The notes beneath the pieces are model-generated. The model searched no databases and had not been told where the DNA came from. It saw only the letters and a program-made list of their open reading frames with translations. This document shows, piece by piece, positions 31,553 through 40,262 of a stretch of DNA of 64,000 bases. The translations under genes were made by a program, and so were the position numbers. Each line of letters starts with the position of its first letter. The first letter of the stretch is position 1. Origin of the DNA: Actinomyces bovis (lineage in GTDB: Bacteria > Actinomycetota > Actinomycetes > Actinomycetales > Actinomycetaceae); contig NZ_UAPQ01000011.1 in the NCBI RefSeq assembly GCF_900444995.1, forward strand, positions 1-64,000, read 5' to 3'.

Positions 31553-33940
31553 GTGACAACCCAGACCAAAGCATCTCTGCCCTCCTACTCTCCGGAAGAG
31601 GAAGAGCTCATCATCAGGAACAAGCAAGGTGTTCCGGTGGGCATCAAGCCGCACCACAAGTGGACCCCCAAGTCGATCGCTATTTGGGTGGCTATCACCG
31701 CCGTAGGCGTGCTCGGCTGGTGGATGTTGGCTGTGGCGCGTGGGGAGAACGTGAACACGATCTGGTTCGTGGTGACGGCCATATCCACCTACGCCATCGG
31801 CTACCGCTTCTATGCGCTCTATATCCAGCGCACCATCATGCGGCCCGACGACTCCAATGCCACCCCCGCTGAGCGCATCAACAACGGCCGCGACTTTGAC
31901 CCCACCCACCGTGTGGTCCTCTATGGTCACCACTTCGCGGCCATCGCCGGCGCCGGTCCCCTGGTGGGTCCGGTGCTCGCCGCCCAGATGGGTTACCTGC
32001 CCGGCACGCTGTGGATCATCCTGGGTGTGGTTGTGGCCGGAGCTGTCCAGGACATGCTGGTCCTGTTCTTCTCCATGCGCCGCGGCGGCCGCTCCCTCGG
32101 TCAGATGGCCACGGATGAGATCGGCAAGATCGGCGGCACCGTGGCCACCGTCGTCGTGCTGGTCATGCTGATGATCGTGCTGGCGGTGCTCGCCATGGTC
32201 TGCGTGAACGCCTTGGCTGAATCTCCCTGGGGCGTCTTCTCCGTGGGTATGACCATCCCGATCGCCGTCGCCATGGGCCTGTGGCTGCGTTTCGTACAGC
32301 CCGGCAATATCACCCAGGTCTCCCTGGTGGGCTTTGCAGTTCTAATCGGAGTGATTATTGGTGGCCGCTACGTCGCAGAGTCCTCCCTGGGCCAGTACCT
32401 GCACCTGTCCCCCACCGCCCTGGTGTGGGCCATGATCATCTATGGCTTCCTGGCCGCTGTGCTGCCCGTGTGGGTGCTGCTGACCCCACGCGACTACCTG
32501 TCCACCTTCATGAAGGTCGGCACCATCGTGATCCTGGCCCTGGGCATCATCATCGTGCGCCCAGTGGTGGAGATGGCTGCGGTTTCTGAGTTCGCCTCCA
32601 ACACCGCCGGCCCGGTTTTTGCGGGCGAACTCTTCCCCTTCCTGTTCATCACCATCGCCTGCGGCGCCCTGTCCGGCATGCACGCCATGGTCTCCTCGGG
32701 CACCAGCCCCAAGATGATCCAGAAGGAGAGCCAGGTGCGCATGATCGGCTACGCCGGCATGCTTATGGAGTCCTTTGTGGCGATTATGGCGATGGCGGCG
32801 GCGGTTTCTTTGAGCCCCGGCATCTACTTCTCCATGAACACGCCGGTGGACTCGCTCAACAAGCTAGCTCCCGACGTCGTGGCCACCGCCCCCTGCAAGA
32901 CGGCGGATGACCCCAACCACAACTGTGAGAAGCTCGCGGCGGCGGCCATGAAGAACCTCAAGGTCACAGACGCCCACGGCAAGACCCTGGACCCCACCTG
33001 GGAGTCCTGGGACGATGCAGGCAACCCCAAGACCTACAAGGGAGCTGAAGCCCTGGAGCGCCTAGCTTCCGACGTCGGGGAGAAGAACGTGGTTTCCCGC
33101 ACCGGTGGCGCCCCCACGCTGAGTGTGGGCATGGCCCATATCCTTCACCAGATCGGTGGTGGCCGCGCCATGATGGGCTTCTGGTACCACTTTGCGATCA
33201 TGTTCGAGGCCCTGTTCATCCTCTCAGCGGTGGACGCCGTAACCCGTGTGGCCCGCTTCCAGCTGGGTGACGCACTGGGCAATATCTGGCCTAAGTTCCG
33301 TGACCCGTCCTGGCACGTAGGGGCCTGGGCCACCACTGCCGCCGTCGTGGCCGCCTGGGGCTCCCTGCTGCTGATGGGTGTAACCGACCCCCGCGGTGGC
33401 ATTAAGACCCTCTATCCGCTGTTCGGTATCGCCAACCAGCTCATCGCGGCGGTGGCGCTGTTGATGTGCCTGGTGATGACGGTGCGCAAGGGTTACTTGA
33501 AGTACGCCTGGATCCCGGCGGTGCCACTGGTCTTTGACACGGTGGTGACTTTCACGGCCTCCTGGCAGAAGATCTTCTCCACGGATGCACGCATCGGCTA
33601 CTTCCAGCAGTGGCGGGACGCCAAGGCAGCGCTGCCGAATCTGACCGACCCGAACCAGATCTCCGTCACCAAAGCGGTTATCCGCAACACCATGATCCAG
33701 GGGACGCTCTCGGTGGTGTTCTTGGTGCTGGTGGCCTTTGTGATGGTGTGTGCGGCCATTGCCATGGTTAAGGCGGTGCGCCGCGGCGACACCACCACCT
33801 CAGAGGACCCCTACCAGGAGTCCAACTTCTACGCACCGGAGACCATGATCGCCTCCAAGCTGCAGAAGCGCCTGGTCAAGGAGTACGAGATGGTGGGCGA
33901 CCCCGCCCTCATTCCGGGCCGCTCCCATTCAGGGCATTGA
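31553..33940 (+). CDS. cstA: Carbon starvation protein CstA (peptide/pyruvate transporter)
   Basis: A polytopic membrane protein of 795 residues with about sixteen membrane segments. The signature GAGPLVGPVLAAQMGYLPG is near residue 135, and GALSGMHAMVSSGTSPKM near 370 is also typical. CstA-family proteins take up peptides or pyruvate under carbon limitation. An extracytosolic insert between about 425 and 520 has a Cys pair (APCKTADDPNHNCEKL) that could form a disulphide. The start is a GTG at 31553. ybdD follows after a single base, the usual pairing. Confidence 0.95.
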   Translation: MTTQTKASLPSYSPEEEELIIRNKQGVPVGIKPHHKWTPKSIAIWVAITAVGVLGWWMLAVARGENVNTIWFVVTAISTYAIGYRFYALYIQRTIMRPDDSNATPAERINNGRDFDPTHRVVLYGHHFAAIAGAGPLVGPVLAAQMGYLPGTLWIILGVVVAGAVQDMLVLFFSMRRGGRSLGQMATDEIGKIGGTVATVVVLVMLMIVLAVLAMVCVNALAESPWGVFSVGMTIPIAVAMGLWLRFVQPGNITQVSLVGFAVLIGVIIGGRYVAESSLGQYLHLSPTALVWAMIIYGFLAAVLPVWVLLTPRDYLSTFMKVGTIVILALGIIIVRPVVEMAAVSEFASNTAGPVFAGELFPFLFITIACGALSGMHAMVSSGTSPKMIQKESQVRMIGYAGMLMESFVAIMAMAAAVSLSPGIYFSMNTPVDSLNKLAPDVVATAPCKTADDPNHNCEKLAAAAMKNLKVTDAHGKTLDPTWESWDDAGNPKTYKGAEALERLASDVGEKNVVSRTGGAPTLSVGMAHILHQIGGGRAMMGFWYHFAIMFEALFILSAVDAVTRVARFQLGDALGNIWPKFRDPSWHVGAWATTAAVVAAWGSLLLMGVTDPRGGIKTLYPLFGIANQLIAAVALLMCLVMTVRKGYLKYAWIPAVPLVFDTVVTFTASWQKIFSTDARIGYFQQWRDAKAALPNLTDPNQISVTKAVIRNTMIQGTLSVVFLVLVAFVMVCAAIAMVKAVRRGDTTTSEDPYQESNFYAPETMIASKLQKRLVKEYEMVGDPALIPGRSHSGH

Positions 33941-33941
33941 G

Positions 33942-34247
33942 ATGCGCGCTTTGCCTGTAATAGCAGCGCTAGCTGAACCTCCCGCCCCCAGCCCGGCAGC
34001 GGCAGATTGCAGCGGTGGGTCGACGGCGTCGTCCCGGCGTGGTTGGGTTCGCCGCCTGCAAGGCCTGCGGGAGGGTTTGCGTGAGGCCCGCGCCTTGTGG
34101 CGGGACTTCACCGGTGAATCTGCCTATGAGCGCTATGTGGAACGTCACCGGCGCGAGCACCCGGACCATGAGCCGCTGACTGAGCGGCAGTGGTGGCGGG
34201 CGCGCGCGGCCTTTGACGAGGAGAACGTCTCCACCGGCTGCTGCTGA
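33942..34247 (+). CDS. YbdD/YjiX family small protein
   Basis: A 101-residue protein whose C-terminal 60 residues (LWRDFTGESAYERYVERHRREH then PLTERQWWRARAAFDE) are the YbdD (DUF466) motif. YbdD-type proteins are encoded beside CstA or BtsT transporters and are needed for their transport activity. It begins one base after the cstA stop. The first 35 residues are Ala/Pro-rich and not conserved. A Cys-Cys end (TGCC) is present. Confidence 0.9.
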   Translation: MRALPVIAALAEPPAPSPAAADCSGGSTASSRRGWVRRLQGLREGLREARALWRDFTGESAYERYVERHRREHPDHEPLTERQWWRARAAFDEENVSTGCC

Positions 34248-34419
34248 GTCTGGCCCTGGTTGTGCCGGGTGCCTGGCGGTGTTCTGCCGTCGGGTGCCCG
34301 GCACACTCGTGCCCAAGCAATTCACTGGGCGCAATCCAATGGAGGTGACTGCGCCAACGTGTCACCTACCACCAGATGGTTTGCAAGAAAGCGGCAAACT
34401 AGCGGGTAGACTCTGCCGA

Positions 34420-34854
34420 GTGTCTGAGAAGAGCCTTAACCCCAAGACCTGGATTTGCTTGGTGCGCGCGGCGTGGCTGGCTTATTTGATCGTGGTCTTG
34501 GTGGCGGTTCTCTGGCCCAGCGGGCAGGAGGTCTCTGAGGTCAAGGAGACGATTGGGCCGCCCACGGTGGCACCAGAGCACAAGGATGTCTTCCTGAACT
34601 TGGTGATGCTGACGCCGCTGACTTTCTTGGGGATGCTGGGCTGGCCTCGCTTTGGCCCCTGGCGCTGGTGTCTGGCGGGCGTGGTCTTGGCCGCCGCCAT
34701 TGAGTTCACGCAGTTTGCTGTGCCTGCGCTGACGCGCCGCGCCAGTGTGGCAAATGTCTTCCAGAACTCCTTTGGTGCCGTGGTTGGGGTGGCTTTGTTC
34801 CTGCTGGTGGCCTGGGTGGCGCGCCAGCTCTCGGCGCGCGGTAGCCGTCAGTAG
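34420..34854 (+). CDS. VanZ family membrane protein
   Basis: About 144 residues from the GTG at 34420 (VSEKSLNPKT); the open frame reaches back to 34213. It has four hydrophobic segments and the VanZ pattern: a first segment followed by LWPSG, then HKDVFLNLVMLTPLTFLG with the conserved Asn, then AAIEFTQFAVP and the second polar motif SVANVFQNSFGAVVG. VanZ-like proteins are linked to low-level teicoplanin resistance, but most family members have no known role. It lies between ybdD and the FHA genes with no overlap. Confidence 0.85.
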   Translation: MSEKSLNPKTWICLVRAAWLAYLIVVLVAVLWPSGQEVSEVKETIGPPTVAPEHKDVFLNLVMLTPLTFLGMLGWPRFGPWRWCLAGVVLAAAIEFTQFAVPALTRRASVANVFQNSFGAVVGVALFLLVAWVARQLSARGSRQ

Positions 34855-34956
34855 CCAGGTAAACCGTTACTATCAGCACAGTCGCGGTCGCCAGGCCAGT
34901 GACCGACCCCTCCCCCTGAGGTCGGCTGGACCGCGCAGCGGATGTGAGGAGAGGAC

Positions 34957-35661
34957 ATGGGTCTTCTGGACGGGATCGAGAAGAGCTTCGGAAGTGTGGG
35001 CGATGCCGCCAAGCGCACTTTCTCCCACCTGCCCTCGGGCTCCGTCACCGACGTGCTTAGCCAGGAGCTGCGCCGGGTACTGGCGGAGACGGCCACGCCC
35101 TTCGGGCACGGCCGCTCGGTGGTGGCCAACTCCTTCATCTTCACTGTGAATCCGCAGACTGCGGAGCGCATCTCCCGGGAGGGTGAGCAGGCGGTGTTTG
35201 CCTCCCTGGAGAACACCGCAACGGTCTTTGCCACGGAAAACGGCCACTCTTTTGTGGGGCCGATTGAGTTTGGTTTGGCTCTGGGACCGGAGGGCTCCCA
35301 GCCAGTCTTGATTGAGGCCAGCCGTAAGCGGGGGGCGACGGCGCCGGCCACCGCTGGACCCACGCAGGACCGCCCGGTAATTGAGGTTGACGGGCAGCGC
35401 TATGTGCTCACCGGTGAGGTGACGATCCTGGGCCGCGGCAGTGAAGCCGACGTCGTCGTGGATGACTCCGGGGTTTCTCGCCGCCACCTGGAGATCCGCA
35501 ACCGCTCTGGGCACTACGTGGCCACGGACCTGGGCTCCACCAATGGCACCCTGATTGAGGGCCACCCGATTGACGCGGCCACGCTGGTGGACGGCAACAC
35601 GATCCAGGTGGGTCGCACCACTATCCGCTTCTGGGACGGCAGCCAGGGCACCTCTGCCTGA
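34957..35661 (+). CDS. fhaA: DUF3662 plus FHA-domain protein (FhaA-like), copy 1
   Basis: A 234-residue cytosolic protein. The N-terminal DUF3662 domain (about 1-115) starts GLLDGIEKSFGSVGDAAKRTF. The linker is short. The C-terminal FHA domain (about 130-228) has VTILGRGSEADVVVDDSGVSRRHLEI and DLGSTNGT, which bind phosphothreonine. FhaA links PknA/PknB signalling to peptidoglycan precursor export in mycobacteria. The start follows GAGGAGAGGAC. It is separated from the second FhaA-like gene by tRNA-Leu. Confidence 0.92.
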   Translation: MGLLDGIEKSFGSVGDAAKRTFSHLPSGSVTDVLSQELRRVLAETATPFGHGRSVVANSFIFTVNPQTAERISREGEQAVFASLENTATVFATENGHSFVGPIEFGLALGPEGSQPVLIEASRKRGATAPATAGPTQDRPVIEVDGQRYVLTGEVTILGRGSEADVVVDDSGVSRRHLEIRNRSGHYVATDLGSTNGTLIEGHPIDAATLVDGNTIQVGRTTIRFWDGSQGTSA

Positions 35662-35810
35662 GGAACTGAGGGACTCTGAGCAGCTAGGGCACTTAGACCC
35701 CAGGATCCATCACCCAAACTTATGGTTTGGGGTCGCTTTGCGGGCTTCAAGCGAATTGTTATCACAATGTGGCCGTAGGCCCGCTGCAGCCGCCAAGCTT
35801 CTCCACACAC

Positions 35811-35842
35811 AAAAAGACCCGGCCGTTCAGCGACCGGGTCTA
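35811..35842 (-). terminator. Rho-independent terminator of tRNA-Leu
   Basis: On the - strand AGACCCGG, a short imperfect middle and CCGGGTCT pair and are followed by TTTTTG. It starts 7 bases after the tRNA 3' end, one of the few hairpins here with a clear T-run. Confidence 0.85.
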
Positions 35843-35848
35843 CCTTCG

Positions 35849-35932
35849 TGCGCGGGGGGGGACTCGAACCCCCATGATCGTAAGATCACACGGACCTGAA
35901 CCGTGCGCGTCTACCAATTCCGCCACTCGCGC
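35849..35932 (-). tRNA. tRNA-Leu (anticodon CAG)
   Basis: On the - strand the sequence opens GCGCGAGTGGCGGAATTGG, with the class II D-arm. The anticodon stem-loop has GGTTCAGGTCC (CAG). A variable arm stem around GATC-TTAC-GATC follows, then GGGGGTTCGAGTCCCCC as the T-arm, and the acceptor end pairs with the start apart from one mismatch. No CCA is encoded. It lies between two FHA genes that point the other way. Confidence 0.95.
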
Positions 35933-36174
35933 GAAGCGAGGACGACGATAGCACGCACCCCCCGCACCCCGTCCAACTCAGAGCGAAGCCCAAAGGCGTG
36001 AGACCGCTCACGGCCAGTACCCGGGCACTGGTACCCGTACTTTTCGGCCTGCTGAAAGGCGGATTAACGCCGCCGCTCCACACTTGAGCTCTCCCCACCC
36101 GCTACGATGAGCAGGCCCGTGTATGCACTTCATGCACCCGCGTGAACGGCGTTGATGGATAGGAGGTCCCTGCG

Positions 36175-36879
36175 TTGGTCGCACCCTTGTGGAGCAACAA
36201 GAAAGCCAGCCCTGCCCAGGGCACCCCAACGCGCGGCAAAGACGTTGAGGCCATTGAGATCCTCACGCGCATCAAGGAACTGATGGACACCGGTGCTCGC
36301 CGCACCTCCTCAGGCAAATACCTGGTGCCAGACACCTACACCGTTCACCTCCTGCCTGCCGACTACAACCGCTTCGTTGCCTGGGGCATGGACGCTCTAC
36401 GCGCGGAGCTCGCGGACGCCGCCCAGGCCGCCGTCGCCGAACAGGGTTACAGCACCACCACCCCCGTGACTGTGGACCTGGTGGCGGACTCAGAGATCCA
36501 CTCAATCTTTGGCGCCTTTGAGATCGTGCCCACCTTCACCGAGCCGCACCGGGGCGCCGTCATCACCGTGCACGTCCACGGCACCACCAATGCTGAGCGC
36601 TACGCCCTGCCCTTCACCCCCGTGACCGTAGGCCGACGCACCGGGGCGGATATCGTGGTTCCGGACACCGCCATCTCCAGCCGTCACCTGCGTTTCATGA
36701 CCACGCAGCGGGGTCTGGTGGTTGAGGATCTAGGTTCCACCAACGGCACCCGCATCAATGGCCGCCGCGTGGCCGCCAAGGCTCCCACCCTGCTCAACCA
36801 GGGGGACCTGGTGATGATTGGCGAAGGCACTTCCATCACAGTGACTCAGGCGCCGCTGGGCGCGGGGGGCAGCCTGTGA
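36175..36879 (+). CDS. DUF3662 plus FHA-domain protein (FhaA-like), copy 2
   Basis: A 234-residue protein. The DUF3662-like part (about 20-125) reads SSGKYLVPDTYTVHLLPADYNRF; the FHA domain (about 135-225) has TVGRRTGADIVVPDTAISSRHLRF and DLGSTNGTRING. It starts at a TTG placed seven bases after AGGAGGT, and its stop overlaps the GTG of fhaB, so it opens the pstP-rodA-pbpA-pknA-pknB operon. Presence beside a second DUF3662-FHA gene suggests an old duplication. By position this is the one co-expressed with the kinases. Confidence 0.9.
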   Translation: MVAPLWSNKKASPAQGTPTRGKDVEAIEILTRIKELMDTGARRTSSGKYLVPDTYTVHLLPADYNRFVAWGMDALRAELADAAQAAVAEQGYSTTTPVTVDLVADSEIHSIFGAFEIVPTFTEPHRGAVITVHVHGTTNAERYALPFTPVTVGRRTGADIVVPDTAISSRHLRFMTTQRGLVVEDLGSTNGTRINGRRVAAKAPTLLNQGDLVMIGEGTSITVTQAPLGAGGSL

Positions 36880-37337
36880 GCGAGTTCTTATTCTCCGTGC
36901 TGAGATTTGTATACCTGGGCTTGCTCTGGCTGCTGATCTTCCTAATGCTGCGAGCCCTAGCGCGCGGCACCGCTGACGTGGCCTCTGTGTCTCATGCCCC
37001 CGTGCGTCGACCCGGCGCGCGCCTGCGCCCTGGTCAAGGGCGCCGCAAGGGCGCTAGCACCATCTACATCTCAGAGGGGCGTTTGGCGGGCACTTCCATG
37101 CCCCTATCGCCGGTATCCATCACCATTGGCCGTGCGGTGGACAACACCTTGGTGCTGGATGACAACTACACCTCCTCCCACCACGCTCGCATCTATCCCC
37201 AGGCGAGTTCCTGGTGGGTGGAGGACTTGGGCTCCACCAATGGCACTATCGTGCAGGGAAGAGCCATTGACAGGCCGATGCGGCTAGACCTCCACATGCC
37301 CGTTTCCATCGGTAAGACAACCTTGGAGCTGCGCTGA
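36876..37337 (+). CDS. fhaB: FHA-domain membrane protein FhaB/FipA
   Basis: A 153-residue protein. One membrane segment (about 8-27) comes first, then a basic Arg/Gly-rich linker, and a C-terminal FHA domain (about 62-150) with ISITIGRAVDNTLVLDD-like sequence, SSHHARI and DLGSTNGT. It is the homologue of mycobacterial FipA/FhaB, a PknA/PknB substrate that connects with FtsZ and FtsQ. It overlaps the previous gene by four bases (GTGA) and pstP by one base (TGATG). Confidence 0.93.
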   Translation: MSEFLFSVLRFVYLGLLWLLIFLMLRALARGTADVASVSHAPVRRPGARLRPGQGRRKGASTIYISEGRLAGTSMPLSPVSITIGRAVDNTLVLDDNYTSSHHARIYPQASSWWVEDLGSTNGTIVQGRAIDRPMRLDLHMPVSIGKTTLELR

Positions 37338-38776
37338 TGACCATCTACCTGCGCTTCGCAGCGCGCTCCGACGTGGGCCTGGTACGCCAGTCCAACCAGG
37401 ACTCCGGCTACGCCGGACCGCACCTGGCGCTCCTGTGTGACGGCATGGGCGGCCCCGCCGGTGGAGATATCGCCTCCGCCGTCGCGATTGAGCACCTCAC
37501 TCACCTGGATTCGGATATTTACCGGGCCGACGAGATGCTGGACCTGCTGCGCCACTCCGTGCAGGAAGCGCACGCCGACCTGATCTCCCGTTCCTCCGAG
37601 AACCCCGACCTCTCGGGCCTGGGCACCACCTGCATCGCCATCATGCGCAGCGGCAACAAGCTGGCCATGGTGCATGTCGGAGACTCGCGCGCCTACCTGG
37701 TGCGCGGCGGCGTGCTCACCCAGGTCACCACCGATCACACTTTTGTGGAATACCTGGTGGAGACCGGCCGTCTCACCCGTGAGCAGGCCCGCCGCCACCC
37801 CCAGCGCTCTGTGCTGCTGCGGGTCCTGGGTGACACGGAGGGCGAGGTCCAGCTGGACGAGTCGATCCGCGAGGCCCTGCCAGGAGACCGCTGGCTGCTG
37901 TGTTCTGACGGCCTATGCGGGCCGGTCACCGCAGACACCCTGCAAGAGGTCCTAACCACCAATGAGGACCCAGGTGAGGCTACGGACAAGCTCATTGACT
38001 TGGCCTTGCGCGCAGGCGGCCCAGACAACGTAACCGCCGTGGTCTTTGACGTCGTCGAGGGCGAGCCCACTGACAATCCCACCCCCCAGGTGGTGGGTTC
38101 TGCTGCCGCCATCCGCTCACGCAACGAGGCCCTGCTGGATGGTGGCAAGCCAGGCGCCATACCTGCCTCCACCAGTTCGGACTCTTCCTCCCCAGCGGGC
38201 AAAGCGGCTGCCCTGCTGGCACAGGCGAGCGGCCAGGGAAAAGGTTCTAACGAGCGTCTGGCCGCCCAGGAGGCACTGGCGCTCGCAGAAGCCGCGGAGT
38301 TGCAGGCCTTAGCTCGCAGACGCTCCCGCCGCAACACAATTCTGGGCACCCTGCTGCTGGTGGTGGCACTGGCGGTGTCTGGTCTGCTGGCCTACCAGTG
38401 GACTCAGACGCAGTACTACGTCACTGTGCAGGATGACCATGTGGTCATCTACCAGGGCGTGCCCCGCGGCTTAGGTCCCGTGAAACTGTCCCACCTGGTG
38501 CAGACCTACGACGGCCCCACGGACCCGAAGGTCTCCGCCCTGGATGCAGAGATGCGCAGCCGTCTAGAACAGACGGTCAGTGAGCCTAGCTTGGAAGCGG
38601 CCCGTAACTACGTGGAGAACACAGTGCGCCCCCGCCTGGCCGACGCCGTCCTGCCGGGTGCCTCAGAGCCTTCCGCGACCTCATCTGCGACCGCGCCTGC
38701 CAGTGGCACCCCCGCTCCCACCACCCCCATCCCTAGCCCTCCGAGCCCCAGTCCGACGCCGTCATCGGGGGTCTGA
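37337..38776 (+). CDS. pstP: PP2C-type serine/threonine phosphatase
   Basis: A 479-residue membrane phosphatase that opposes PknA and PknB. The PP2C domain (1-240) has VGLVRQSNQDS, LLCDGMGGPAGGD with the metal-binding Asp, GTTCIAI, VGDSRAYL and CSDGLCG plus GGPDNVT. A Gly/Ser-rich juxtamembrane region carries an Ala-rich helix, one membrane segment (about 335-355), and a Pro/Thr/Ser-rich extracellular tail ends the protein. The second metal motif reads GGPAGGD rather than the more usual GGH. rodA follows after one base. Confidence 0.96.
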   Translation: MTIYLRFAARSDVGLVRQSNQDSGYAGPHLALLCDGMGGPAGGDIASAVAIEHLTHLDSDIYRADEMLDLLRHSVQEAHADLISRSSENPDLSGLGTTCIAIMRSGNKLAMVHVGDSRAYLVRGGVLTQVTTDHTFVEYLVETGRLTREQARRHPQRSVLLRVLGDTEGEVQLDESIREALPGDRWLLCSDGLCGPVTADTLQEVLTTNEDPGEATDKLIDLALRAGGPDNVTAVVFDVVEGEPTDNPTPQVVGSAAAIRSRNEALLDGGKPGAIPASTSSDSSSPAGKAAALLAQASGQGKGSNERLAAQEALALAEAAELQALARRRSRRNTILGTLLLVVALAVSGLLAYQWTQTQYYVTVQDDHVVIYQGVPRGLGPVKLSHLVQTYDGPTDPKVSALDAEMRSRLEQTVSEPSLEAARNYVENTVRPRLADAVLPGASEPSATSSATAPASGTPAPTTPIPSPPSPSPTPSSGV

Positions 38777-38777
38777 G

Positions 38778-40262
38778 ATGTCCCTAGTGACTGGTCCAGG
38801 AGCCATTTCACCGGACAGTCGACGGCGCACCGAAGCCAAGCTGCTGGTGATCGCCGTGCTGGTTGGTGTCGGCGGGCTGGTGCTCACTGCCGCTGGCCGC
38901 GACGACGTCGCCTGGAACGAAATCACGGTCCAGTGCGTGGCGCTGGTAGTGCTACCACTGGTAGCGCACCTAGCGATCCGTTTCCTGGCACCACACGCCA
39001 ACCCGTTGCTGCTACCAGCCGCCACAGCCCTCAATGGGCTGGGGATCGCCATGCTGCGCCGCCTGGACTTCGCTTTTATCTACTACAGCAACAAGCCCCT
39101 CATGGGTACCGGCCCGGTGCTTCACATGGCTATCGGCGTGGCGCTGCTAGTGCTGGTCCTGTTCTTACTCAAGGACTTCCGACGCCTGGAACGCGCCATC
39201 CCGCGCTTTTGGGAACGCGGTGAAAACGGTGTAGCGGCTAAGCCTTTGCCCATCACCCCGGCGCAGGTAGCAGGGATTCTGGCCGTACCACTGTTGCTGC
39301 TGCCCTTCGTGCCCGGCATCGGTCAGTCCGCCAACGGGGCGCGCGTGTGGGTGAATATCGCCGGTTTTGGCTTCCAGCCTTCTGAGCTGGCCAAGATTCT
39401 GCTGGCCGTGTTCTTTGCCTACTACCTCAAGACTCGGGGCGCCAACCTGGCTCAGGCCGGACGCCGCAAGATCGGACCGCTGCGCCTACCTTTTGGTTGG
39501 CGCGTGCCCAAGTCCCGGGACCTGGTGCCTCTGTTGATCGTATGGGCACTGTCCACGGCTTTCCTGGTGGCGCAGAACGACTGGGGCATGTCCGTGATGT
39601 TCTTTGGTGTGTTCGTGGTGACCCTATGCGTGTCCACCGGCACCTTCATGTGGGCTTTCCTGGCGGCCATTCTGATCATCCCGATGGCTTGGATTGGCTA
39701 TCTGACCACCAGTCAAATCGCCTCACGCTTTACCGCCTGGATTCACGCCATGGACCCGCAGTACGCGGCAGGCCCCTCCTACCAGCTGGTCCAAGGCCTG
39801 TTCGCCCTGTCCTGGGGTGGCTCTTTTGGCACCGGTTGGGGTCAGGGCAACCCCAATCTCATCCCGGAGGTGCAGACGGATTTCATTCTGGCGGCCTTTG
39901 GGGAAGAACTCGGCCTGACCGGCACCATCGTGATCATCCTGCTGTACGCGACCATCGTGATGGTGGGGCTAAACACCGCCCTGGCAGCCCGGGACAACTT
40001 TGGCAAACTGCTGGCCAGCGGACTGTCTTTCTCCTTGGCACTGCAGGTCTTTGTGATGGTGGCAGCACTCACTCGCCTGATGCCGCTAACCGGCTTGACC
40101 ACCCCGCTGCTGTCCAATGGTGGCTCCTCAGTGCTGTCCACCTGGATCATCCTGGCGGTCTTGCTGCGCCTTTCTGACACCGCCATGCAACCGGGCTCAG
40201 AAGACAATCCAGTCAGTCGCAACGCCGTCGTTCTACCAGGCGCCCAGGGGGTGGGAGCATGA
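38778..40262 (+). CDS. rodA: RodA/FtsW-type peptidoglycan polymerase
   Basis: A SEDS-family glycosyltransferase of 494 residues from the ATG at 38778; the open frame extends upstream inside pstP. It has about ten to twelve membrane segments, NGARVWVNIAGFGFQPSELAKI, a WGMSVMFFGVFVV region and the late GLTTPLLSNGGSSVLSTW block. It polymerises lipid II for elongation together with the transpeptidase encoded next, which it overlaps by four bases (ATGA). Confidence 0.96.
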   Translation: MSLVTGPGAISPDSRRRTEAKLLVIAVLVGVGGLVLTAAGRDDVAWNEITVQCVALVVLPLVAHLAIRFLAPHANPLLLPAATALNGLGIAMLRRLDFAFIYYSNKPLMGTGPVLHMAIGVALLVLVLFLLKDFRRLERAIPRFWERGENGVAAKPLPITPAQVAGILAVPLLLLPFVPGIGQSANGARVWVNIAGFGFQPSELAKILLAVFFAYYLKTRGANLAQAGRRKIGPLRLPFGWRVPKSRDLVPLLIVWALSTAFLVAQNDWGMSVMFFGVFVVTLCVSTGTFMWAFLAAILIIPMAWIGYLTTSQIASRFTAWIHAMDPQYAAGPSYQLVQGLFALSWGGSFGTGWGQGNPNLIPEVQTDFILAAFGEELGLTGTIVIILLYATIVMVGLNTALAARDNFGKLLASGLSFSLALQVFVMVAALTRLMPLTGLTTPLLSNGGSSVLSTWIILAVLLRLSDTAMQPGSEDNPVSRNAVVLPGAQGVGA

